A stretch of DNA of 64,000 nt from JANNPJ01 sp965200525. GTDB lineage: Bacteria > Actinomycetota > Actinomycetes > Actinomycetales > Kineosporiaceae. Positions 16,067 through 23,174 of this stretch are shown piece after piece (position 1 is the stretch's first letter; every line of letters starts with the position of its first letter). The position numbers were made by a program, and so were the translations under genes. The notes under the pieces are model-generated. The model was not told the DNA's origin. It worked only from the letters and a program-made list of their open reading frames with translations, and did no database searches. The DNA lies in the NCBI GenBank assembly GCA_965200525.1, contig OZ241368.1:3844001-3908000 (forward strand), read 5' to 3'.

Positions 16067-16654
16067 TCATGTGCGCGCGGTGAGGAACATCGTCACGGCG
16101 TCGTCGATCAGGTTGCGCCAGCGGGTACCGCCCGGGTCGTTGCTGATCTGCTGCGAGGCCAGTCCAGTGACCAGGGCGGTGTAGAGGTCGAGGTCCTCCG
16201 TGCTCCTGGCGCCGGCAGCTGTCAGCAGACCCGCAGTGCGCTGTACGGTCTCGACGGCGAGCGCGTAGGAGGCGGGGGAGGGCTCAAAACCGCTGATGGT
16301 GCGTTGAAACAGGAGCTGGTGGCGCGGCGGGTTCGCGACGGCGAAGTCGACGAACAGCCGAGCAGCTCGACGGACGGCTTCCTCCGGTGTGAGGGCGCCT
16401 TCGATACCTTCGGCGGCGGCCAGGAAGTCGGTGTACCCGTCGGCGAAGAGGGCGTCGTACAGGTCGTTCTTGCCTGAGAAGTAGACGTACAGCGAGGGAG
16501 CGCGCATGCCGACGGCGTCGGCGACGTCCTTGAGGGTCCAGCCGGTGAGACCGAGTTCCAGGGCCAGCTTCCAGGTCTGGTCGAGGATCTGCCGCCGCGT
16601 GGTGGCATGCCGGGCGCCCCGTCGCTTCGGTGCGGTCGGATGGTCGGCATTCAC
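16067..16654 (-). CDS. TetR-family repressor
   Basis: 195 residues from a GTG. N-terminal TetR HTH: TRRQILDQTWKLALELGLTGWTLKDVADAVGMRAPSLYVYFSG-type arrangement with the recognition helix at ~50-58 (APSLYVYF). The C-terminal ligand domain has RHQLLFQRTISGFEPSP and a TALVTGLASQQISNDPGG segment of the WHG-type. It diverges from the MDMPI-type enzyme and two matching palindromes lie between them, one abutting its own start, so it likely represses itself and that enzyme. Confidence 0.88.
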   Translation of the reverse strand: MNADHPTAPKRRGARHATTRRQILDQTWKLALELGLTGWTLKDVADAVGMRAPSLYVYFSGKNDLYDALFADGYTDFLAAAEGIEGALTPEEAVRRAARLFVDFAVANPPRHQLLFQRTISGFEPSPASYALAVETVQRTAGLLTAAGARSTEDLDLYTALVTGLASQQISNDPGGTRWRNLIDDAVTMFLTART

Positions 16655-16668
16655 CTAACAACATTAGG
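16654..16668. promoter_or_regulatory. TetR operator O1
   Basis: CCTAACAACATTAGG abuts the TetR start codon. Its arms match the more perfect copy at 16705-16719, with centres 51 bp apart (about five helical turns). Confidence 0.6.
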
Positions 16669-16704
16669 AGAACGTCTTGACGGCAGGCAAGCGGTCGGGC
16701 TACA

Positions 16705-16719
16705 CCTAACGACGTTAGG
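16705..16719. promoter_or_regulatory. TetR operator O2
   Basis: CCTAACGACGTTAGG has perfect 6-bp arms around 3 bases. It directly follows a possible promoter for the enzyme gene (TTGACG at 16677-16682, N18, TACACC), so a bound repressor would block it. Confidence 0.65.
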
Positions 16720-16741
16720 AAGAACGACCGGAAGGATTGCG

Positions 16742-17458
16742 ATGGCCCCGCTCGACCACGAGGCCTGGATGGCGTTGGCCGCCGAGGAGTACCGCCGGCT
16801 CCTCGATCTGTTGCGCGCCCTGACCTCGGACGACTGGCACCGCCCGACCGAGTGCACCGGCTGGGACGTCGCCGACCTCGTGGCCCACCTGTGCGGAGCC
16901 GCCGAGAGCACGGCCCGGATGCGTGAGGCGGCCCGGCAGGCTCTGGTCGGGCGGCGTAGGTTTCGCGGCGGCATGCTGGTCGACTCCATGAATGCCGTCC
17001 AGGTTGCCGACCGGCGCAGTCGCACGCCGGCCGAGCTGATCTTCGAGCTTGAGGACGCCGGCCGCCGGGGCGTGCGGGCCCGTACTCGCCTTCCGCGCCC
17101 GCTGCGGGCGTTGGTCGTGCCGTTCGGTCCGCCGGTGGGCACCAAACCGCTGGGTTACTTGATGGATCGCATCTACACGCGTGACGCCTGGACCCACCGG
17201 ATCGATCTCGCGGTCGCCACCGGGGCCCGACTCGACCTTTGCGCCGAGCATGACGGGTTGCTGGTGGCCGACCTCGTCGATGAGTGGGCCGACCTGCACG
17301 TCGAGGCCTTCGCGCTGGAACTGACCGGCGCGGCCGGGCTGACGCGCCGGCGCGGGAGCGACGGGCAGGTGATCCAGATGGACGCCGTCGAGTTCGTCCG
17401 CTCGCTCGCCGGCCGTTTGCCCCGCCCCGGCCTGCTCGCCGTCGACGTGCCGTTCTGA
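16742..17458 (+). CDS. Maleylpyruvate isomerase family, mycothiol-dependent-type enzyme
   Basis: 238 residues from an ATG with GGAAGGA upstream. N-terminal MDMPI/DinB-like four-helix domain: YRRLLDLLRALTSDDWHRPTECTGWDVADLVAHLCGA, where the W-x-x-P-T-x-C-x-G-W-x-V-x-D-L-x-A-H-L block includes the metal-ligand His. DRIYTRDAWTHRIDLAVATG supplies the further R-D-x-W-x-H-R/x-D signature. Such enzymes use mycothiol in detoxification or isomerisation. The substrate is unknown. It is the target side of a divergent TetR module with two operators. Confidence 0.85.
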   Translation: MAPLDHEAWMALAAEEYRRLLDLLRALTSDDWHRPTECTGWDVADLVAHLCGAAESTARMREAARQALVGRRRFRGGMLVDSMNAVQVADRRSRTPAELIFELEDAGRRGVRARTRLPRPLRALVVPFGPPVGTKPLGYLMDRIYTRDAWTHRIDLAVATGARLDLCAEHDGLLVADLVDEWADLHVEAFALELTGAAGLTRRRGSDGQVIQMDAVEFVRSLAGRLPRPGLLAVDVPF

Positions 17459-17468
17459 GGTCCTGAAG

Positions 17469-18101
17469 TCAGGAGCTGAATGAGCGGATGTAGTTGATCA
17501 TCGCGTCGAGAGCGGTTTCCAGCGGCGCGGTCTCCTTGCGGGTCTGGGTCAGCAGCAGGCCGCCCTGCAGGGCCGCGAGGGTGGCCAGAGCCAAGGCGGC
17601 GGGATCGGCGTCCGGGCGCAGGTCGCCCCGATCGAGCATGGCCTGCAGCCCGGCGCGGATCGGTGCCTCCCACTGCGCGAATCCGGCCACCAGTTGCTCG
17701 CGGGCCACCGGGTCGATGTCGGCCAGTTCGCCGGCCAGCGACCCGATCGGGCATCCGCCCTGGCACTGCCGCTCGCGTTGCAGTTCGACGAGCAGGTCGC
17801 GCCAGGCCGCAAAGGCCTCGAAACTGTCGAGCCGGCCGAGCTGAGGCTGCTGGGCGGCGAGCACGGCTTCGGTCTGGCGTGGGATCACGGCGCGTACCAG
17901 CGCCTGCTTGTCGCTGAAGTAGTGGTACATCTGCGAGGCGCCGACGCCGGCCTCTCGCTGGACGTCGTCCAGGCTGGTGCCGGCCACTCCGCGCTCGAAC
18001 ATCAGCCCGGCCGCGGCGTCCACGATCCGGGCCCGGGTGGCTCGGCCCTTCGCCGTCAGGCGGCTGCCGCCCGGGGTGGTGGCGGTCATCTCCTCGCTCA
18101 T
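17469..18101 (-). CDS. TetR-family repressor (CPIGSLA type)
   Basis: 210 residues. HTH at ~20-65: RARIVDAAAGLMFERGVAG, SLDDVQREAGVGASQMYHYFSDK. The ligand domain contains CQGGCPIGSLAGELADID; the C-P-I/L-G-S-L-A block is typical of the LmrA/YxaF-like subgroup. It diverges from the SDR at 18196, with two 6-N4-6 inverted repeats between. It is a paralogue of the TetR at 21922, which has the same Cys block and also faces an SDR. The neighbouring cysteines invite a redox or electrophile-sensing role, which is inference. Confidence 0.88.
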   Translation of the reverse strand: MSEEMTATTPGGSRLTAKGRATRARIVDAAAGLMFERGVAGTSLDDVQREAGVGASQMYHYFSDKQALVRAVIPRQTEAVLAAQQPQLGRLDSFEAFAAWRDLLVELQRERQCQGGCPIGSLAGELADIDPVAREQLVAGFAQWEAPIRAGLQAMLDRGDLRPDADPAALALATLAALQGGLLLTQTRKETAPLETALDAMINYIRSFSS

Positions 18102-18121
18102 ACCGGAATCCTATCAAATTT

Positions 18122-18137
18122 TGTAGTTGACACTACA
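18122..18137. promoter_or_regulatory. TetR operator O1 (SDR module)
   Basis: TGTAGT-TGAC-ACTACA, a perfect 6-bp inverted repeat with a 4-base centre, overlapping the -35 of the SDR promoter. Confidence 0.7.
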
Positions 18138-18154
18138 GAATTTCTGCGTAACTT
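18127..18154 (+). promoter_or_regulatory. Promoter of the SDR gene
   Basis: TTGACA (18127-18132), 16-bp spacer, TAACTT (18149-18154). The consensus -35 lies inside operator O1 and operator O2 begins 2 bp past the -10, a layout suited to repression. Confidence 0.55.
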
Positions 18155-18155
18155 A

Positions 18156-18171
18156 TGTAGTACGCGCTACA
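18156..18171. promoter_or_regulatory. TetR operator O2 (SDR module)
   Basis: TGTAGT-ACGC-GCTACA has the same half-sites as O1 with one mismatch, 34 bp (about three turns) downstream. Confidence 0.6.
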
Positions 18172-18195
18172 GAAACGACGAAAGAGGTTACGACG

Positions 18196-18942
18196 ATGAG
18201 CGACCTGACTGGAATGACTGCCCTGATCACCGGCGGCACGAGCGGGATCGGCCGGGCCGCCGCGACCCGGCTGGCCGCCGACGGCGCGCACGTGGTGCTG
18301 TCCGGGCGCGATCGCACCCGGGGTGAGCGAGCCGTCGCCGCGATCCGGGCCGACGGTGGCAAGGCCGACTTCGTGGCCACCGATCTACGGGACGAGGCCA
18401 GTGCCCGATCTCTGGCCGAGGCCGCGACCCGGCTCGGAGGTGGTCACGTCGACATCCTGGTGAACAGCGCCGGGATCTTCCCGTTCGGGCCCACCGATCA
18501 GATGAGTGAGGTCGACTTCGACACCGTCTTCGCGCTCAACGTGAAGGTGCCGTACTTCCTGGTGGCCGAGTTGGCGCCGGCGATGGCCGAGCGCGGGCAG
18601 GGCGCGATCATCAACGTGACCACGATGGTCGCCGAGTTCGGTGCGGTCGGAATGGGCTTGTACGGGGCCAGCAAGGCGGCGGTGGTGCTGCTCACCAAGT
18701 CGTGGGCGGCCGAGTTCGGCCCGAGCGGGGTGCGGGTCAACGCCGTCAGCCCCGGGCCCACCCGCACCGAGGGCACGGCCGGCATGGGCGAGGCGCTCGA
18801 CCACCTGGCCGCCGCCGGCCCGGCCGGTCGGACGGCCGCTCCGGAGGAGATCGCCTCGGCCATCGCCTATCTAGCCGGCAGCGACGCCAGCTTCGTGCAC
18901 GGCGCCGTCCTGCCGGTCGACGGCGGCCGGATCGCCGTCTGA
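18196..18942 (+). CDS. SDR-family oxidoreductase
   Basis: 248 residues; AAAGAGG precedes the ATG. Classical short-chain dehydrogenase: TGGTSGIG cofactor loop near residue 11, a Gly-Arg-Asp after the second strand (LSGRDR, favouring NADPH), NSAG, catalytic YGASK (Tyr-x-x-x-Lys) with an upstream Ser/Thr-type residue in NVTTMV, then PGPTRTEG. It is a cytoplasmic NAD(P)H-dependent reductase of an unknown carbonyl substrate. It is expressed from a TetR-controlled promoter and is closely similar to the SDR at 21073. Confidence 0.92.
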   Translation: MSDLTGMTALITGGTSGIGRAAATRLAADGAHVVLSGRDRTRGERAVAAIRADGGKADFVATDLRDEASARSLAEAATRLGGGHVDILVNSAGIFPFGPTDQMSEVDFDTVFALNVKVPYFLVAELAPAMAERGQGAIINVTTMVAEFGAVGMGLYGASKAAVVLLTKSWAAEFGPSGVRVNAVSPGPTRTEGTAGMGEALDHLAAAGPAGRTAAPEEIASAIAYLAGSDASFVHGAVLPVDGGRIAV

Positions 18943-18977
18943 ATCGTCGGCCGTACGTCGAGGCGGCGCAGGTTCGC

Positions 18978-19355
18978 TCAGGAAGGGCTGAGGCGCAACG
19001 TCGTGACCACGGCCGCATCCGCCACCATGGGGTCGAGGGCGCCGTCGCCGTAGCGCCCGTACTTGGCCCGGTAGGCGGCGTCCACCTCCGTGCGCCCGGC
19101 TTCGGCGACGTCCTCGATCGTGACGTCGATCTCGACGCCGGGCACGCGGATCCGGGCCCGGCGAGTGCTCAGGGCCTGCCCGTACCAGCCGGTCTCGCGC
19201 CGGTGCCAGGTGCGCACGAATACCTCATCGCCCACGCACACGACCCAGATCGGCGTCAAGGGTCGCAGGGTTCCGTCGTCGCGGGCGGCGGCGATCTGCA
19301 GCTCATCCGCCTCGCCGATGCGTTCCAGCTGCTCTGCGGTCCACGAGGTGCTCAC
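18978..19355 (-). CDS. DUF2255 family protein
   Basis: 125 residues from a GTG. WTAEQLERIGEADELQIAAAR, PIWVVCVGDEVFVRTWHRRETGWYGQAL and VPGVEIDVTIEDV give the split-barrel-like pattern of DUF2255, a family resembling flavin/F420-binding pyridoxamine-oxidase-like proteins. YRAKYGRYG is another conserved block. No catalytic assignment is established. It sits between two reductase modules on the minus strand and could share a transcript with the MarR gene 58 bp upstream. Confidence 0.75.
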   Translation of the reverse strand: MSTSWTAEQLERIGEADELQIAAARDDGTLRPLTPIWVVCVGDEVFVRTWHRRETGWYGQALSTRRARIRVPGVEIDVTIEDVAEAGRTEVDAAYRAKYGRYGDGALDPMVADAAVVTTLRLSPS

Positions 19356-19413
19356 GCCCGCGACCCTAACCCGGCCAATGGCAACGCGATGGCCCCGCCT
19401 GGCTGGAGCCGAG

Positions 19414-19860
19414 TCAGGTGGTGATGGTGGTGAGGGTCCTCTCCAGGAGGGCGAGGGCGGCCAGAGCTTCGGCCTGCTGCTGCCGGGTGAGCGCGCCGAC
19501 GGTGTACCGCTCCAGTTCGCGCCAGGCGTCCTCGACCTTGACCCGCAGGGCCTGGCTGGCCTCGGTCGCCTCGACGATCATCACTCGCCCGTCGGTCGGT
19601 GAGGGCTTGCGGGTGACCAGGCCGGCCTTCTCCAGGCGCGCGACGCTGCGGGTCAGGCTCGGGGCGTCGGACTCGATCGCGGCGGCCAGATCGACCATCC
19701 GCTGGGGTCCGTCCACCCACAGGGTCATCAGCAGGAGTTCCTGGCCCGGATACAGCCCGGCGTCGCGAAGCAGCCGGCCGGCGATCGACTTGTGCACCCG
19801 GGCGAGCGTGAAGATCGCGTGGCTCAGCGGGCCGACGGCGGACAGACCCTGCTCGCTCAT
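19414..19860 (-). CDS. MarR-family regulator
   Basis: 148 residues. Winged helix: LLRDAGLYPGQELLLMTLW, MVDLAAAIESDAPSLTRSVARLEKAGLVTRKPSPTDGRVMIVEAT (recognition helix and wing with the usual D-G-R). It diverges from the old yellow enzyme gene, and a 13-bp direct repeat (TTGTCCGGCTAAG / TTGTTCGGCTAAG) lies between them. There is no Cys in the N-terminal sensing position, so a ligand other than simple thiol oxidation is possible. Confidence 0.9.
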   Translation of the reverse strand: MSEQGLSAVGPLSHAIFTLARVHKSIAGRLLRDAGLYPGQELLLMTLWVDGPQRMVDLAAAIESDAPSLTRSVARLEKAGLVTRKPSPTDGRVMIVEATEASQALRVKVEDAWRELERYTVGALTRQQQAEALAALALLERTLTTITT

Positions 19861-19883
19861 GGAGCCAGCCTAGCCCGAGAAAG

Positions 19884-19929
19884 TTGTCCGGCTAAGGAAT
19901 GGGCCTAGCCAGTTACTTGTTCGGCTAAG
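19884..19929. promoter_or_regulatory. Direct-repeat regulator sites between MarR and old yellow enzyme genes
   Basis: TTGTCCGGCTAAG (19884-19896) and TTGTTCGGCTAAG (19917-19929) are 33 bp apart, about three helical turns, on the same face of the DNA. They are the only extended repeats in this 103-bp divergent gap and so are the candidate MarR sites. Confidence 0.5.
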
Positions 19930-19963
19930 TATCTGGATCGGCCCTACCCCCAGGAGAAGCTTC

Positions 19964-21052
19964 ATGACCACCGCCTTCGAGCCCGTGACCGCCGGCCGCC
20001 TCAAGCTGGCCAACCGCATCGTGATGGCCCCGATGACCCGCAGCCGGGCCAACGGGACCCTGCCGACCAGCGACACCGCGACCTACTACGAGCAGCGGGC
20101 CGGTGCCGGGCTGATCATCACCGAGGGCACCCAGCCCTCGGCGGTCGGTCAGGGCTACCCCTTCACCCCGGGCCTGCACACCCACGAGCAGGTGGAAGCG
20201 TGGCGCCAGGTCACCCGCGCCGTCCATGAGGCCGGGGGTGTGATCGTCGCGCAGTTGATGCACACGGGCCGGATCGGGCACCCGAGCAACACCGAAGCCG
20301 TCGGTCACGGAGCGCTCACGCCGGTCGGGCCGTCGCCCGTGCCCGCGGCCGGCCCGCTCTTCACCGCCGCCAGCCCGAAGGAGCACGTCGTGCCGGACGA
20401 GCTCACCGAGGACCAGATCCAGCAGACCATCGCCGACTTCGCCACCGCCGCCCGCAACGCCGTCGAGGCCGGCTTCGACGGGGTCGAGATCCACGGGGCC
20501 AACGGCTACCTGCTGCACCAGTTCTTGGCCACGAACACCAACCTGCGCACCGATGCCTGGGGTGGTCCGCCCGAGAATCGGATTCGCTTCACCCTCGAGG
20601 TCGCCAAGGCCGTCGCCGAAGCGATCGGTGCGGACCGCACCGGCATCCGACTCTCGCCGGCCAACGGCCTGGGCGACACCGTCGAGGACGACCACGAAGA
20701 GATCTACCCACTGCTCGTGAGTGAGCTCGACAAGATGGATCTGGCTTACCTGCATCTGGTCGAGGCCGGCGACCCGTCACTGACCCCCGTGCTGCGCCGG
20801 CGCTGGTCCGGGACGTTCATCCTCAACCCGGTCGGCCGCGACCTGGCCGGCCACGCTGCTCGGCTGGACCTCGTGGCCGGCGGTGCGGCGGACGCCGTCT
20901 CCTTCGCCCGGCTGTTCATCTCCAACCCCGACCTGGTGGCCCGGTTGGCGATCGGTGCCGAACTCGCCCAGCCCGACCTCAGCAAGGCCTACGGCGGCGA
21001 CCGGACCGGATACACCGACTACCCCACCCTTGAGGACGCCGAAACGTCCTAG
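19964..21052 (+). CDS. Old yellow enzyme family alkene reductase
   Basis: 362 residues, full length. FMN-dependent TIM barrel: LANRIVMAPMTRSRA at the N-terminus, YYEQRAGAGLIITEGTQ, VIVAQLMHTGR, FDGVEIHGANGYLLHQF (substrate-binding His/Asn pair) and a WGGPPENRIRF block; VSFARLFISNPDLVARL binds the FMN phosphate. It reduces activated C=C bonds such as enones, nitroalkenes or quinone-like electrophiles with NAD(P)H. It is regulated by the divergent MarR gene. Its 3' end is separated from the convergent SDR by a strong hairpin. Confidence 0.93.
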   Translation: MTTAFEPVTAGRLKLANRIVMAPMTRSRANGTLPTSDTATYYEQRAGAGLIITEGTQPSAVGQGYPFTPGLHTHEQVEAWRQVTRAVHEAGGVIVAQLMHTGRIGHPSNTEAVGHGALTPVGPSPVPAAGPLFTAASPKEHVVPDELTEDQIQQTIADFATAARNAVEAGFDGVEIHGANGYLLHQFLATNTNLRTDAWGGPPENRIRFTLEVAKAVAEAIGADRTGIRLSPANGLGDTVEDDHEEIYPLLVSELDKMDLAYLHLVEAGDPSLTPVLRRRWSGTFILNPVGRDLAGHAARLDLVAGGAADAVSFARLFISNPDLVARLAIGAELAQPDLSKAYGGDRTGYTDYPTLEDAETS

Positions 21053-21063
21053 GCCGCAGGTGA

Positions 21064-21089
21064 ACACCGGGCTCAGTTGAGCCGGGTGT
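21064..21089. terminator. Bidirectional terminator-like hairpin
   Basis: Two 12-base arms (ACACCGGGCTCA and its near-complement, one G-G mismatch) meet at a minimal loop between the stops of convergent old yellow enzyme and SDR genes, overlapping the SDR stop codon. It has no clear U-run, as is common in high-GC actinobacteria. Confidence 0.55.
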
Positions 21090-21870
21090 TGGCGATCCCG
21101 CCGTCGACGTCCAGAACGGTGCCGTGGATGAAGGCGCCCTCGTCGGACACGAGATACCTGACCGCGAAGGCGATGTCGACCGGTCGCACCGGGACCCCGG
21201 CCACCGTGGCCTTGGCCATGGTGGCCAGGAGGTCGGCCGACGCCGCGTTGCCCGGGGTGGCGGTCGCGCCGGGAGCCACGGTGCTGACCCGCACGCCGTG
21301 CGGCCCGTACTCGGCCGACCAGGTGCGCGTCATCTGCTCGATCGCCGCCTTCGACGCCGTGTACATGGCTCCGGCCGGGATCCCGACCCGGGCCATCCAG
21401 GAGCCGATGTTGACGACGGCGCCCGAGCCGCGCTCGGCCATGGCCGGGGCCAGTGCGGCCACGAGCACGTGCGGGGCGCGGATGTTCGTGGCCAGCACGG
21501 CATCCAGGTCGGCGTCGGCGAGCGCCGCTGTCGGCCCGACCGGATAGATGCCGGCGTTGTTGACCAGGATGTCCACCCGGCCACCGAGAGCCGAGCCGGC
21601 ATCGCGAGCGAAGGCCCGCAGGTCGTCGTAGGAGCCGGCCAGGTCGGCCGGAACGGCGTGGGCGGTTCCGCCCTGACGGCCGATCGCCTCGACGACGGCC
21701 TGGGCCCGGGCCCGATCGCGGCCGCTGATCACGACCTCGGCCCCGGAAGCGGCGAGCACCCGGGCGATCGCCTCACCGATCCCACTGGTCGAGCCGGTGA
21801 TCACGGCGGTGCGCCCGGCCAGGCGGGTGTCGGTGGGCAGGGACTCGAGGACTGCTTCATTGGACTGCAT
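21073..21870 (-). CDS. SDR-family oxidoreductase
   Basis: 265 residues. TGSTSGIG cofactor loop near residue 27, VISGRDR (NADPH-type Arg), NNAGIYPVG, catalytic YTASK with NIGSWM upstream, and a DVDGGIANTRLN end. It closely parallels the SDR at 18196 in sequence, and both face a CPIGSLA-type TetR, so the two modules look like duplicates placed in opposite orientations. An operator palindrome covers its ATG. Predicted to reduce a carbonyl; substrate unknown. Confidence 0.92.
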   Translation of the reverse strand: MQSNEAVLESLPTDTRLAGRTAVITGSTSGIGEAIARVLAASGAEVVISGRDRARAQAVVEAIGRQGGTAHAVPADLAGSYDDLRAFARDAGSALGGRVDILVNNAGIYPVGPTAALADADLDAVLATNIRAPHVLVAALAPAMAERGSGAVVNIGSWMARVGIPAGAMYTASKAAIEQMTRTWSAEYGPHGVRVSTVAPGATATPGNAASADLLATMAKATVAGVPVRPVDIAFAVRYLVSDEGAFIHGTVLDVDGGIANTRLN

Positions 21871-21876
21871 GGTCCA
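21861..21876. promoter_or_regulatory. TetR operator O2 covering the SDR start codon
   Basis: TGGACT-GCAT-GGTCCA, a 6-N4-6 repeat with one mismatch, sits over the SDR ATG. It repeats the half-sites of 21891-21906 at 30-bp spacing. Confidence 0.6.
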
Positions 21877-21890
21877 TCAGTAGCACGCAT

Positions 21891-21906
21891 TGGACCTTGT
21901 GGTCCA
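21891..21906. promoter_or_regulatory. TetR operator O1 (SDR/TetR module)
   Basis: TGGACC-TTGT-GGTCCA, perfect 6-bp arms with a 4-base centre, in the 51-bp gap between the SDR and TetR starts, well placed to control both. Confidence 0.7.
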
Positions 21907-21921
21907 GTGACGTAGGCTGCG

Positions 21922-22539
21922 GTGGTGGACGAGGAAAAGATCACCGAACGGGGACGCCGGACGCGGCAGCGGATCATCGAGGCGACCGGTCAGCAGATCC
22001 TTGCCTCCGGGATCGGGGGCACCACCCTCGACACCGTGCGGGCGGCCACGCTCACCAGCAAGAGCCAGCTGTTTCACTACTTTCCCGGCGGCAAGACCGA
22101 ACTGGTGCTCGAGGTCGCCGGGTGGGAGGGGCGCCAGCTGCTCGCCGCCCAGGAGCCCGAGATCCACGACCTGGGCACCTGGGACTCGTGGGAGCGGTGG
22201 CGCTCGGCGCTGGTCGACTACTACATCGGGCGCGGGCGCTGGGCCTGCCCGATCGGCTCGCTGGCGATGCAGGCGGCGATGACCGATGCCGGCCTCGAGC
22301 GGATGATCGCGCAGAGCATGAGCCAGTGGCGCGAGATGCTGGCCGACGGCATCCGCCGCATGCAGGCCGCCGGCCTGGTCGACGCCGGTGCCGATGCCAG
22401 CCGGATCGCGGTGGTCGTCCTGGCCGCGATCCAGGGTGGCCTGGTCCTGAGTCAGGGCGAGCGCGCCGGGTGGCCGCTCGAGGCGGCCCTCGACACGGCG
22501 CTCGACAGCCTGCACCGGGCGGCGATCGCGCCCGCCTGA
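21922..22539 (+). CDS. TetR-family repressor (CPIGSLA type)
   Basis: 205 residues from the first of two tandem GTG codons. HTH: RTRQRIIEATGQQILASGI, TLDTVRAATLTSKSQLFHYFPGG. The ligand domain carries GRWACPIGSLAMQAAM, the same Cys-Pro-Ile-Gly-Ser-Leu-Ala block as the TetR at 17469. C-terminal VVLAAIQGGLVLSQ is also shared. It diverges from the SDR at 21073 with two inverted repeats in the gap, one over the SDR start, and likely represses both genes. Confidence 0.9.
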   Translation: MVDEEKITERGRRTRQRIIEATGQQILASGIGGTTLDTVRAATLTSKSQLFHYFPGGKTELVLEVAGWEGRQLLAAQEPEIHDLGTWDSWERWRSALVDYYIGRGRWACPIGSLAMQAAMTDAGLERMIAQSMSQWREMLADGIRRMQAAGLVDAGADASRIAVVVLAAIQGGLVLSQGERAGWPLEAALDTALDSLHRAAIAPA

Positions 22540-22690
22540 GCGCGCGGGTCAGCCGGCCGGCCGAGTCAGCGGTCGGTCAGGCGTGGGCAAACTCTCACAG
22601 ACCGGGTACGGGGGACGAAAGGACGAAGCGCACGCTCGAATGAGCGTATTGCGAAGATTTATGAGGGGTCTGGCTGGGTTCACATGCGAC

Positions 22691-22987
22691 TCACGCCGCC
22701 TGGACGGTCGCCCGCTCGGCCTCGGAGGGCAACACGACGAGCAGCGGCCTGCGCCCGGATGCCGGCTCATCGTCCGGACCGCTGATCACTGCCAACGGGC
22801 GGGCCTGCGGGCGGCCGGCCCGGACCAGGTCGCCGGCCACCCCGAACCCGGAACCCCGGGGAGCGATCAGCAGTTGCTCGGTGGCGAAATCGCGGTCGGC
22901 GAGCAGGCGGACGCCGGCGCAGATGAGCATCAGGCCGATGGCCAGGGCAACTGCGAGCGATCCGAGGACCAGCAGGCCGATGTGCAT
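22691..22987 (-). CDS. Small single-pass membrane protein
   Basis: 98 residues from the ATG at 22987, preceded by GGAAGGGAGAG. A single N-terminal membrane segment (IGLLVLGSLAVALAIGLMLICAGVRLL) is followed by a ~65-residue soluble part (FATEQLLIAPRGSGFGVAGDL, ARPLAVISGPDD, RRPLLVVLPSEAE) with beta-strand character. No family recognised. It converges on the TetR gene and diverges from the MFS gene. Confidence 0.6.
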   Translation of the reverse strand: MHIGLLVLGSLAVALAIGLMLICAGVRLLADRDFATEQLLIAPRGSGFGVAGDLVRAGRPQARPLAVISGPDDEPASGRRPLLVVLPSEAERATVQAA

Positions 22988-23174
22988 CTGCTCTCTCCCT
23001 TCCCAGGTCGCCTTACGGGATCGTGAGCGACTCCCTCCAGGGTGGATCACGGGACGCTGACTGGCGTCAGCCCCGGGTCTGAACCTTCGTCATCACCCGG
23101 GTGGACCCGGATCAGGCTATTGACAGCGAATCGAACGCCTTTGACTTGAACCTCGGTGGAGGTTGCAGAGTTGG

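Noticed and set aside
23120..23150. Promoter for the MFS gene from TTGACA at 23120
   Set aside because: No acceptable -10 at 16-18 bp; left as a note in the gene entry.
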